Assembly: GCA_045106985.1 (NCBI GenBank)
Contig: JBGCFQ010000021.1
Location: forward strand, 82,027 to 146,026
Direction: 5' to 3'
Origin: JAUIET01 sp045106985
GTDB lineage: Bacteria > Pseudomonadota > Gammaproteobacteria > Pseudomonadales > JAUIET01
DNA: 64,000 bases
Shown here: positions 52,962-60,786 of the stretch, in pieces
How the letters are laid out: the number at the start of each line of letters is the position of its first letter
How positions within the stretch are numbered: position 1 is the first letter of the stretch
Program-made: the position numbers and the translations under genes
The notes under the pieces: model-generated
What the model saw: the letters and a program-made list of their open reading frames with translations, nothing else
Database searches by the model: none
What the model was told of the DNA's origin: nothing

Positions 52962-53696
52962 TTGGATTTTAGTATTTACTCAGGCCAGGCAGATCACCAT
53001 ATTGAGTACCGATCAGTCGACACTCATACTGGTGGAAAGCGGTCAATTGGTCTTCAGCTGGATACCTGGTTAGCTTTTGACCGATTGCAAGAGGCAGCAC
53101 GGGAAGAGGGTATTGAATTACTGATTGCCAGTGGCTTCCGCGATTTTGATCGCCAGTTAGCCATCTGGAACGCCAAAGCCAGTGGCGAGCGACCGGTGTT
53201 GAATGATGCTGGCGCTGCTGTTGACATAGAAACGCTTTCGCGTCTTGAGCTTGCTCACGCCATTATGCGTTGGTCTGCTCTGCCAGGCGCCTCTAGGCAT
53301 CACTGGGGTACGGATTTGGATGTTTATGATGGGGCTACCTTGAGCCGAGACTACGCTCTCCAACTGGTGCCGGAGGAGTACGACGCCCCAGGGCCTTTCG
53401 CGAAGCTGGCTAGCTGGCTTGGTAGCTTAGTAAAGCGCAACGAGGCCTTCGGTTTCTTTTTGCCCTATGCGAAAGATTCAGGAGGGATTGCACCGGAACC
53501 GTGGCATTTAAGCTACGCGCCGTTGGCGGCTGGCTATCAACAGCGTTGGGGAGCAATGGAACTGAGAGAGTGTTTGATAAGCGCTGATGTACTTTTGAGT
53601 GGAGACTTGATGCCAGAGCTTGATACTGTTTTTTCCCGCTATGTGAACGTAGACCCTACAATTTATCCAGAACCTTTCCAATGGTCTTCGGTATGA
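52962..53696 (+). CDS. M15-family metallopeptidase (VanY-like D-Ala-D-Ala carboxypeptidase)
   Basis: 244 residues from a TTG start. ASGFRDFDRQLAIW, SRHHWGTDLDVY (zinc His and Asp) and PEPWHLSY (catalytic Glu and zinc His) are the M15B signatures. No signal peptide is visible, so it is presumably cytosolic, acting on recycled muropeptides. The next gene's ATG overlaps its stop (ATGA). Confidence 0.9.
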   Translation: MDFSIYSGQADHHIEYRSVDTHTGGKRSIGLQLDTWLAFDRLQEAAREEGIELLIASGFRDFDRQLAIWNAKASGERPVLNDAGAAVDIETLSRLELAHAIMRWSALPGASRHHWGTDLDVYDGATLSRDYALQLVPEEYDAPGPFAKLASWLGSLVKRNEAFGFFLPYAKDSGGIAPEPWHLSYAPLAAGYQQRWGAMELRECLISADVLLSGDLMPELDTVFSRYVNVDPTIYPEPFQWSSV

Positions 53697-55603
53697 AGAG
53701 TGATGTAGAAGCCGCAGATCCCGAGATTGCAAGTCAATTTGGGCTGTTACGTAGTCGCCGCTTTTTGCCGTTGTTCGTTACTCAATTCCTCGGTGCATTC
53801 AATGATAACGTTTATAAAAACTCACTGATTTTACTGATTGCTTTTTATCTGGTCGATGAGCTAAGCGCGAGTACTGACTTGCTTATTAACTTAGCGGCCA
53901 TGCTCTTTATTCTGCCGTTCTTTTTATTTTCAGCGCTGGCTGGACAAATCGCTGACAAATTCGATAAAGCGTTTTTGATGCGTCGCGTTAAAAGCGCTGA
54001 AATCTTTATTATGTGTTTCGGCGCTGCGGCCTTTTACTTCGAGAGTATGATTGGATTGTTCTTGCTTCTGTTTTTGATGGGTACGCAATCAACCTTTTTC
54101 AGCCCTGCAAAGTATTCGCTTTTGCCTCAGCACTTGCATGAAGAAGAGTTGGTAGGCGGCAATGCCCACGTAGAAATGGGTACCTTTTTGGCCATTGTTT
54201 TGGGCTTGCTAGCAGCTAACTATTTAACGGCGTTACCCAATCGTGATGTAGTTATAGGTATTGCGGTGATTGTTCTTGCCATAATGGGCCGAGCTGCGAG
54301 CGCCTTCATTCCACCCGCACCGCCGCCAGTGCCTGAGTTGAAGATAAGCTTCAATGTGTGGCGACAAACCTGGAAGATAATGTCGTATGCAAGGGTGGAT
54401 GCTGCGGTGTTTCACTCCATCGTAGGAATCTCCTGGTTTTGGTTTTTCGGTAGTGTATGGCTAACGCAGATACCAAATTTCTCACGAAACGATCTCCATG
54501 GATCAGCGGATGTAACAACGCTTATTCTTTGCATGTTTTCAGTGGGAATCGCGATAGGCACGCTCATGTGTGAACGGCTATCAGGTAAGAAAGTTGAGCT
54601 TGGCTTGGTTCCATTTGGCGCCGCAGGCCTTAGTTTGGCCTCAATCCATCTGTATTTTGCTTTGCCATTGATTAGTCCAAAAGAGATGTTGGGAATATCA
54701 GAGTTCCTTGCCCTGCCTGGAGCGTATCGTGTTTCGTTTGACTTGGTGATGATTGGCATATTCGGAGGTTTTTTTATTGTTCCATTGATGGCTTTGGTTC
54801 AACAACGTACCCCGGTTGATAAGCGTGCCCAGGTGATAGCGGCAAATAACATCATAAATTCGCTCTTTATGGTGGCTGCTGCCGCGCTTAGTATGTTGGC
54901 GTTAGGACTGGCGGGACTCACTATCCCGCAGTTGTTTTTGGTGATCGCATTGATGAATGTCGCGGTTGCTATTTGGGTGTTTGCCCGCGTTCCTGAATTT
55001 GGTATGCGCTTTCTGATTTGGATGTTAAGCCATACTATGTATCGAGTGGATCACGAGAACCTCGATATCATTCCTGAGGAGGGTGGGGCTCTGTTGGTGT
55101 CAAACCACGTGAGCTATGTGGATGCACTGCTTTTGGCTGGAGCATGCAGAAGACCTATTCGCTTTATTATGTTCAAACCGATCTATGACATCCCTGTCTT
55201 AAATTTCGTTTTTCGCACGGGTGGCGCCATTCCTATAATTTCACAACACATTGATCCAAAAGCATTTGAAGAAGCTTTCGATGAAATTGCTCGTGGGCTG
55301 GAAGCCGGTGATTTGTTATGCATCTTTCCGGAGGGGAAATTGACACTTGATGGCGACATTAATGAGTTCAAAACCGGTGTGGAGAGGATTATTGAGCGAA
55401 CACCTGTGCCAGTAGTTCCGCTTGCTTTGCAGGGTTTGTGGGGCAGCTTTTTCAGCCATCGAGATGGTCAAGCGCTAACCACTAGACCAAGGAGATTTTG
55501 GTCAAGGGTGAAGATAGTGGCGGGGGTCCCGGTGGCTCCAGAAGCCGTGTCCGCCGCCACCTTACAACAGCGCGTCGCAGCACTGCGAGGGGAGTATGAA
55601 TAG
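53693..55603 (+). CDS. LplT-type MFS transporter fused to PlsC-type acyltransferase
   Basis: 636 residues from the ATG at 53693 (ATGA overlap with the M15 gene); an ATG at 53681 is in frame. Residues about 15-440 form a 12-helix MFS domain resembling lysophospholipid flippase LplT (FVTQFLGAFNDNVYKNSL). The C-terminus is a PlsC domain with NHVSYVD (His472, Asp477) and FPEGKL. In Aas systems a third acyl-ACP-synthetase domain follows; it is absent here. A joint import and reacylation of lysophospholipids is likely. One-base overlap with cysE. Confidence 0.92.
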   Translation: MKSDVEAADPEIASQFGLLRSRRFLPLFVTQFLGAFNDNVYKNSLILLIAFYLVDELSASTDLLINLAAMLFILPFFLFSALAGQIADKFDKAFLMRRVKSAEIFIMCFGAAAFYFESMIGLFLLLFLMGTQSTFFSPAKYSLLPQHLHEEELVGGNAHVEMGTFLAIVLGLLAANYLTALPNRDVVIGIAVIVLAIMGRAASAFIPPAPPPVPELKISFNVWRQTWKIMSYARVDAAVFHSIVGISWFWFFGSVWLTQIPNFSRNDLHGSADVTTLILCMFSVGIAIGTLMCERLSGKKVELGLVPFGAAGLSLASIHLYFALPLISPKEMLGISEFLALPGAYRVSFDLVMIGIFGGFFIVPLMALVQQRTPVDKRAQVIAANNIINSLFMVAAAALSMLALGLAGLTIPQLFLVIALMNVAVAIWVFARVPEFGMRFLIWMLSHTMYRVDHENLDIIPEEGGALLVSNHVSYVDALLLAGACRRPIRFIMFKPIYDIPVLNFVFRTGGAIPIISQHIDPKAFEEAFDEIARGLEAGDLLCIFPEGKLTLDGDINEFKTGVERIIERTPVPVVPLALQGLWGSFFSHRDGQALTTRPRRFWSRVKIVAGVPVAPEAVSAATLQQRVAALRGEYE

Positions 55604-56394
55604 TGGAAGATGATTGGTTGAGTATCGAATTGTTGTGGCAGGAAATAGGCGAGGAGGCAACGTTAGCAAGCAAGCAAGAACCGGTGCTGGCAAGCTTCTA
55701 CCATGCAACGGTAAAAAATCACAAAACTTTCATCTGCGCGTTGGCGTATCAACTAGCATCAAAATTGGGCAATGATGATGTGCCTGATATGCTAATAAGG
55801 GATGTTGTTGAGCATGCCTTGCGGGCAGATGAGAGCCTGGTTGAAGCGGCAGCACTCGATATCCGCGCCTATCGTGAACGTGACCCAGCCTGCGATACAT
55901 TCATTATGCCATTCCTTTTTTTTAAAGGGTTCCAGGCTATTCAAACCCAACGAGTAACTCATTTTTTATGGAATGAGGGACGTAAAGTTCTTGCGCTTTA
56001 TTTGCAAGCTACGGCTGCCAGTGTGTTCTCGGTAGATATTCATCCTGCTGTACGGATTGGCTATGGGGTGATGCTTGATCATGCTACCGGCTTGGTAGCT
56101 GGCGAAACCAGCCGGATTGGCAACAATGTATCAATATTGCACCAGGTGACATTAGGTGGAACAGGTACTGATTCAAATTTGCGACACCCTATTATTGGCG
56201 ATGGTGTGCTGCTTGCTGCGGGGGCAACCTTGCTCGGTGCCATAGAGATTGGTACTGGTGCAAAAATAGCGGCGGGCAGTCTGGTTCAGTCCGATGTGGC
56301 CGCCCATACAACCGTGGCTGGTGTGCCCGCTAAGGTGGTTGGCAAGTCTGCTGATGCTGAGCCCGCGCGCGAAATGAACCAGGATTTGAGCTAG
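55603..56394 (+). CDS. cysE: Serine O-acetyltransferase
   Basis: 263 residues, GTG start sharing a base with the upstream TAG. N-terminal helical SATase domain (LWQEIGEEATLASKQEP), then hexapeptide-repeat beta-helix: DIHPAVRIGYGVMLDHATG, VSILHQVTLGGTG, HPIIGDGVLLAAGATLLG, VAGVPAKVVG. It makes O-acetylserine from serine and acetyl-CoA for cysteine synthesis. Coupling to an LplT-PlsC gene is unusual. Confidence 0.96.
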   Translation: MEDDWLSIELLWQEIGEEATLASKQEPVLASFYHATVKNHKTFICALAYQLASKLGNDDVPDMLIRDVVEHALRADESLVEAAALDIRAYRERDPACDTFIMPFLFFKGFQAIQTQRVTHFLWNEGRKVLALYLQATAASVFSVDIHPAVRIGYGVMLDHATGLVAGETSRIGNNVSILHQVTLGGTGTDSNLRHPIIGDGVLLAAGATLLGAIEIGTGAKIAAGSLVQSDVAAHTTVAGVPAKVVGKSADAEPAREMNQDLS

Positions 56395-56721
56395 GTTTTA
56401 GCGCACGATAGACGACTCTTTGGCGCTCGGTCAGACCATCAAATTGTAGTGTAGCTCTATTCGGCGGCCCCTTAAGGCAGTTGTTTTTAATCTACATTGG
56501 AGTATATTTGAGCAACGACGCATTCTGCGTTGGCGACCTATTCGTGAAATGAAAGTTGAGTGAATGTTGAGCGCAATGTAGATTGCAAAGAGAAAAAAGA
56601 TGAGCCATTGGCACGTTCAAGGAGCTCATAATTCGCATTTGTAACAAGAAACTAAGTGGGCGCTAATCTCTAAAATAAGAGAATCAAAAGTCCTTAAGAA
56701 CCGAACCGACGGAGAAAGACC
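56395..56721. other. Intergenic gap with a spaced 10-bp inverted repeat
   Basis: 327 bases between cysE and the basic-protein gene. AATCTACATT at 56489-56498 and AATGTAGATT at 56575-56584 are exact inverted copies 76 bases apart. No gene is supported. A GGAG site at 56711-56714 belongs to the next gene. Confidence 0.4.
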
Positions 56722-57237
56722 TTGAGTGTTAAATTAATTGATAATGAAGCTTTCTATGGTTTCCGTGTACGCCGAACCGTAAACGGAAAACTCTATCAAG
56801 AGTATTATTCGCTAAAAAAGGATGGCAAGCGATTAAGCCAACGTGCAACGAAAATTGTAGAGAACAAAGCGAAAGTTAGAGACGAAGAGCTGAGACAAGA
56901 GCAAATCCTTTCTAAAGAAAAGCGCAAAGCTGAATTGTGTTTCCATCCAGATGGCAGTGTAAAAGGCATTTCATACCTTGTTAAAACAGAGAAGAGTGGC
57001 ACCAAGACACCCATCTTTCAAATTGGTATAGCCTCAGAGCTTGAGAAGAAAATTGTTTGCACCAGCTTCTCTGTTAATGCACATGGGAAAGACGTGGCCT
57101 GGAAAAAGGCAGTGGAAAGCTATGCAGAGCACAAGAAGATTCGCAAAGGCACTAAGCTCTATAAGCAATTGGTTGCAGCAATGCCCAAAACAGCTAGCAA
57201 GAAGAAACGATCGACTCGTGGGCGCAAGAAGAAGTAA
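56722..57237 (+). CDS. Highly basic AP2-like hypothetical protein
   Basis: 171 residues from a TTG with GGAG 7 bases upstream. Two consecutive strand-strand-strand-helix units are visible: FYGFRVRRTVNGKLYQEYYS with a helix to residue 70, and ISYLVKTEKSG...FQIGI with helix AWKKAVESYAEHKK. The layout recalls tandem AP2/ERF DNA-binding folds. The C-terminal tail is almost pure Lys/Arg/Ser (KKKRSTRGRKKK). It is likely nucleic-acid-binding. The strong terminator at 57283-57321 ends its transcript. Confidence 0.75.
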   Translation: MSVKLIDNEAFYGFRVRRTVNGKLYQEYYSLKKDGKRLSQRATKIVENKAKVRDEELRQEQILSKEKRKAELCFHPDGSVKGISYLVKTEKSGTKTPIFQIGIASELEKKIVCTSFSVNAHGKDVAWKKAVESYAEHKKIRKGTKLYKQLVAAMPKTASKKKRSTRGRKKK

Positions 57238-57282
57238 AAACTAGCATTGGAAGACTGGCAGTAGGAAGCCAAAACCCTAAAT

Positions 57283-57321
57283 AAAAGCGGCCAGACAGTA
57301 AAACTGTCTGGCCGCTTTTTT
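57283..57321. terminator. Bidirectional rho-independent terminator
   Basis: AAAAGCGGCCAGACAG (57283-57298) pairs fully with CTGTCTGGCCGCTTTT (57304-57319) around a TAAAA loop, followed by a six-T run starting at 57316. The A-run on the left provides a U-run on the other strand. It serves the basic-protein gene and the convergent ppa gene. Confidence 0.95.
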
Positions 57322-57366
57322 GTCTAACTGAATAGCAGTTAGATATGGAGCCTTGTTGGACGATAG

Positions 57367-57894
57367 TTAGTCTACGTATCGCGCTGCAGATTCCATAATC
57401 ACTTTTCTGGCTTCTTCGCTAGAAAGCCATCCTTTTACCTTAACCCATTTTCCAGGCTCAAGATCTTTGTAGTGCTCGAAGAAGTGCACAATTTGTTGCA
57501 TCAGAACCTCAGGAACATCTTCAGGCTCGTTTACGTGGTCCCACCAGCGAGTCAGCTTGGAAACAGGTAAGGCAAAGACTTTGTAATCTCTACCTGACTC
57601 GTCTTCCATATCCAAAACGCCAATAGGCCGGCAGCGAATAACAGAACCGCAGTTTACTGTAGATGGGGTTCTAACCAGCACATCGATAGGGTCACCATCT
57701 TCCGAAAGCGTGTGCGGTATATAGCCATAGTTACACGGATAAAACATTGGCGCAGCCATGAAACGATCGACAAACAGCGCCCCTGAATCTTTATCAACTT
57801 CGTACTTTACCGGGTCAGCATGCGACGGAATCTCGATGATAACGTTGAATTCTTCCGGTAGATTATCGCCCGCAGGCACATTTCCCAAACTCAT
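57367..57894 (-). CDS. ppa: Soluble inorganic pyrophosphatase, family I
   Basis: 175 residues. The order IEIPSHADPVKYEVDKDSG, RFMAAPMFYPCNYGYIPHT and DGDPIDVLV (metal-binding Asp triad) is that of E. coli Ppa, with the family-I length. It hydrolyses pyrophosphate made by biosynthesis. It is divergent from hppA; the two are adjacent alternatives for the same metabolite. Confidence 0.97.
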   Translation of the reverse strand: MSLGNVPAGDNLPEEFNVIIEIPSHADPVKYEVDKDSGALFVDRFMAAPMFYPCNYGYIPHTLSEDGDPIDVLVRTPSTVNCGSVIRCRPIGVLDMEDESGRDYKVFALPVSKLTRWWDHVNEPEDVPEVLMQQIVHFFEHYKDLEPGKWVKVKGWLSSEEARKVIMESAARYVD

Positions 57895-58189
57895 TTTAAT
57901 TTCCAGTTAATGACAGACAAAACCATCCCGAGCGCATATTGTTGCGTGTTTTTTATTTTTCCGGAGTGTTATTAATGAGCCTAGCACAAGGCATACAGCT
58001 TGCAGCTAAACGGCCGCGATTCTAGCATTTATCGCCCAACTTAGCTTGTGGTTAGCATCAGGGATTCGTTACTATAGTTTCGTTCCGTGATTGCTCGCTT
58101 AAAAGACAAGCAATCCCATGTAGTGGTGCACCTAGCAGTTAAATATTAATAATTACAGCTGCCTACGGGCGGCGTGCTTGGGAGTTAAC
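57895..58189. other. Divergent ppa-hppA intergenic region
   Basis: 295 bases holding both promoters. TATAGT at 58073-58078 is a plausible -10 for hppA, with TTAGCA at 58052 only 15 bases upstream. GATTGCT (58089-58095) and AGCAATC (58109-58115) could form a 7-bp hairpin in the hppA leader. No riboswitch pattern was recognised. Confidence 0.4.
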
Positions 58190-60214
58190 ATGAGTGAAGC
58201 ATTATACCTGCCGCCTACATTTGGCGTGCTTGGCCTGGTAATGGCCTTCCTAATCTACCAAACGATGTCCAAATACAATGCTGGTGAAGACCAGATAAAG
58301 AAAATAGCGGACGCCATCCATGAAGGTGCAATGGTTTTCATGCACCGTGAATACAAAATGCTCGCAATATTCGCCGGTGTGTTGTTGGTTTTGATTGTAA
58401 TATCGCCCTTAGGCGTTAACACGGGTATAGCCTTTGTAACGGGGGCAGTATCTTCCGCGCTAGCAGGCTATATAGGGATGTTTGCAGCGACCAAAGCGAA
58501 CTCCAGAACAACCGTTGCTGCGCACGAAAAAGGCCAAGCAGAGGCACTGACAGTCGCGTTCTACGGCGGCTCTATAATGGGTCTGTGCGTGGCTTCACTC
58601 GGTCTTATAGGTCTGGGTGGCTTGTACTGGTACTTTGGAGGCGACGCCCACACGGCCCACGCGATACACGGCTTTGGCATGGGTGCATCTTCTGTAGCAC
58701 TATTCTCTCGTGTTGGCGGCGGCATCTACACGAAAAGTGCCGACGTTGGTGCAGATTTGGTTGGTAAATTGGAAGAAGGCATTCCTGAGGACGACCCACG
58801 TAACCCTGGGGTAATAGCCGATAACGTCGGCGACAATGTTGGTGACGTTGCCGGTATGGGATCTGATATCTTTGAATCCTACTGTGGCTCGATGATCGCT
58901 TCGATTGCGATCGCGTCCACACTCACAGTAACCGGGCAATATGGTATCGAAGCCTTGGCCGCCGAAGGCGGAAAGCAGGGCCTCATGGCGTTGCCTTTAT
59001 TGTTGTCTTCAGTAGGCCTTATCTGCTCGCTGGTTGGCATATTCCTGGTGCGCAGTCAGTCTTCATCAGCACCAGAGAAAGCGCTACGTCTTGGGCATCA
59101 AGCATCTGCTCTGTTACTGATCGCTGGTGCCTGGTGGTTGACTGGCGCACTGGGCCTATCGCTTAATATTCTCTGGGCCATTATTGCGGGTATTGCCGGT
59201 GGAGTAATTATTGGTTTGGTGACTGAGTATTACACTGCGGGCAAGCCTGTCGTTCGGATTGCTGAATCGGGCAGTACTGGCCCAGCTACCGTCATGATCA
59301 CTGGTCTTGCCGTTGGAATGGAATCAGTAGTGATTCCGATTTTGATGATTGCCGGCGTTATTTTTGTATCCACCGAATTCGCGGGCCTATACGGCGTGGG
59401 TATCGCTGCGGTAGGAATGTTGGCGACTGTCGGCATGACCATGGCTTTGGATGCCTACGGACCAGTCGCTGATAATGCAGGTGGCATTGCAGAGATGGCG
59501 GGTTTAGGTGAGGAAACACGCAAAATCACTGATGGCCTCGATGAAGTGGGGAATACCACAGCAGCAATTGGTAAAGGTTTTGCGATTGGCGCTGCTGCGT
59601 TGGCAGCATTAGCTATCATTGCCGCATTTGTTGAAACTATGTCAGCCAAAAATCCAGACTTTTCATTGGAACTGTCTGAGCCAATGGTCTTGATAGGAAT
59701 CTTTGTTGGCGGCATGCTGCCATTCCTGATCGCTTCAATCACCATGACGGCAGTGGGTGACGCCGCGATGGAAATGATTGAGGAGATTCGTCGGCAGTTC
59801 AGAGAAATTCCTGGCTTGCGCGAGGGTACGGCTGAGCCAGATCATAATAAGTGCATTGATATTGCAACCACCGCGGCTTTGAAGAAGATGATTCTGCCCG
59901 GTATTATCGCGGTCAGCGCACCTCCTATTGTGGGTTTTGCGCTTGGCGCTGAGTCACTGGGCGGTATGTTGGCAGGTGCCTTGTTGGGCTGCGTGTTGAT
60001 GGCCTTAATGATGGCCAATGCGGGTGGTGCTTGGGATAACGCGAAGAAGTATGTTGAAAAGGGTAATCTGGGCGGTAAGGGTTCTGACACGCACTCTGCG
60101 GTTGTTGTTGGCGACACTGTTGGCGATCCGTTCAAGGATACTTCAGGTCCGTCTATGAATATTCTGATCAATGTGATGGCTATTGTTAGTTTGGTCATCG
60201 CACCGATGTTGTAA
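58190..60214 (+). CDS. hppA: Membrane pyrophosphatase, K+-dependent type
   Basis: 674 residues from the ATG at 58190, with GGGAG about 6 bases upstream; a TTG at 58178 is in frame. About 15-16 transmembrane helices. The hydrolysis loop has DVGADLVGKLEEGIPEDDPRNP and DNVGDNVGDVAGMGSD with acidic triads. The GNTTAAIGKG segment (Ala458, Gly461) is the K+-dependent signature; K+-independent enzymes have Lys and Thr. It pumps H+ or Na+ using pyrophosphate; the ion cannot be decided by eye. Confidence 0.97.
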   Translation: MSEALYLPPTFGVLGLVMAFLIYQTMSKYNAGEDQIKKIADAIHEGAMVFMHREYKMLAIFAGVLLVLIVISPLGVNTGIAFVTGAVSSALAGYIGMFAATKANSRTTVAAHEKGQAEALTVAFYGGSIMGLCVASLGLIGLGGLYWYFGGDAHTAHAIHGFGMGASSVALFSRVGGGIYTKSADVGADLVGKLEEGIPEDDPRNPGVIADNVGDNVGDVAGMGSDIFESYCGSMIASIAIASTLTVTGQYGIEALAAEGGKQGLMALPLLLSSVGLICSLVGIFLVRSQSSSAPEKALRLGHQASALLLIAGAWWLTGALGLSLNILWAIIAGIAGGVIIGLVTEYYTAGKPVVRIAESGSTGPATVMITGLAVGMESVVIPILMIAGVIFVSTEFAGLYGVGIAAVGMLATVGMTMALDAYGPVADNAGGIAEMAGLGEETRKITDGLDEVGNTTAAIGKGFAIGAAALAALAIIAAFVETMSAKNPDFSLELSEPMVLIGIFVGGMLPFLIASITMTAVGDAAMEMIEEIRRQFREIPGLREGTAEPDHNKCIDIATTAALKKMILPGIIAVSAPPIVGFALGAESLGGMLAGALLGCVLMALMMANAGGAWDNAKKYVEKGNLGGKGSDTHSAVVVGDTVGDPFKDTSGPSMNILINVMAIVSLVIAPML

Positions 60215-60324
60215 ATCAGGTCGGTTCGCCTCTGCTAGGCTCGGGTTAATCTCGAGTTTAGCTAGGCGATATCTAACGTAAGTTGCCAATCACATTTAGT
60301 ACTTTTGAAGTCTTACGTGAAGTC

Positions 60325-60472
60325 GCAATGCAGTCGCTAAGATATTTTGCTGCGTGGCTTGACCCCCTCCGGGGGTTCCTTCTCTCTTAAAAAAGCCTCT
60401 GCTGCGCAAAGTCTTTTTTCGGCTTTCAGTCGGCGCTTTTACCTTCGCAAAACACCTTAACCTCTGCACTGC
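60325..60472 (+). repeat. Palindromic element, left copy
   Basis: 148 bases. The 26-base ends (60325-60350 and 60447-60472) are inverted copies matching at 20 of 26 positions. The interior has GCTGCGTG, then an ACCCCC-TCC-GGGGGT hairpin and an A/T-rich AAAAAAG...CTTTTTTC region. Its reverse complement aligns along its length with the right copy. It looks like a MITE- or REP-type dispersed element. Confidence 0.75.
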
Positions 60473-60611
60473 TTTGATAGTGCCATTGTTGGAAATCTGT
60501 TTAGAAGCCTCTTCGTTCAGTAACAGTTAGCGTTATAAACAAGGCCCGTTTCTCGTTTGGTCGTCACACCAAATTGAAAAGCCTAACGTCAGTTTTTCAC
60601 GAGCCCAGCGA

Positions 60612-60750
60612 GGCGATCGCAATAATGTTTTGCGGAGGTAAGAACGCCGGCCGAGCGCCGTAAAAAGACGGTTCGAAGAACTGGCTTTTTACAGAGCGAG
60701 GGAACCCCGGAGGGGGCCAAGTCACGCAGCAAAATATTATTGCGATTGCC
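60612..60750 (-). repeat. Palindromic element, right copy
   Basis: 139 bases. The 22-base ends (60612-60633 and 60729-60750) are inverted copies with 2 mismatches. The interior has a nested hairpin GTAAAAAG-ACG-GTTC-GAA-GAAC-TGG-CTTTTTAC and a CCCCGGAGGGGG block. It is the left copy in opposite orientation: both share the GCTGCGTG and CCCCCTCCGGGG block and the CCGCAAAAC end. Confidence 0.75.
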
Positions 60751-60786
60751 GCGCGAATTCAGCGCACAATAAGTTGATACCTTTCC

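Larger units (their letters stand above)
60215..60786. other. Intergenic gap with two inverted palindromic elements
   Basis: 572 bases between the convergent ends of hppA and pfp. It contains the two elements listed separately (60325-60472 and 60612-60750) and about 140 bases between. No protein-coding ORF is credible. Confidence 0.6.
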
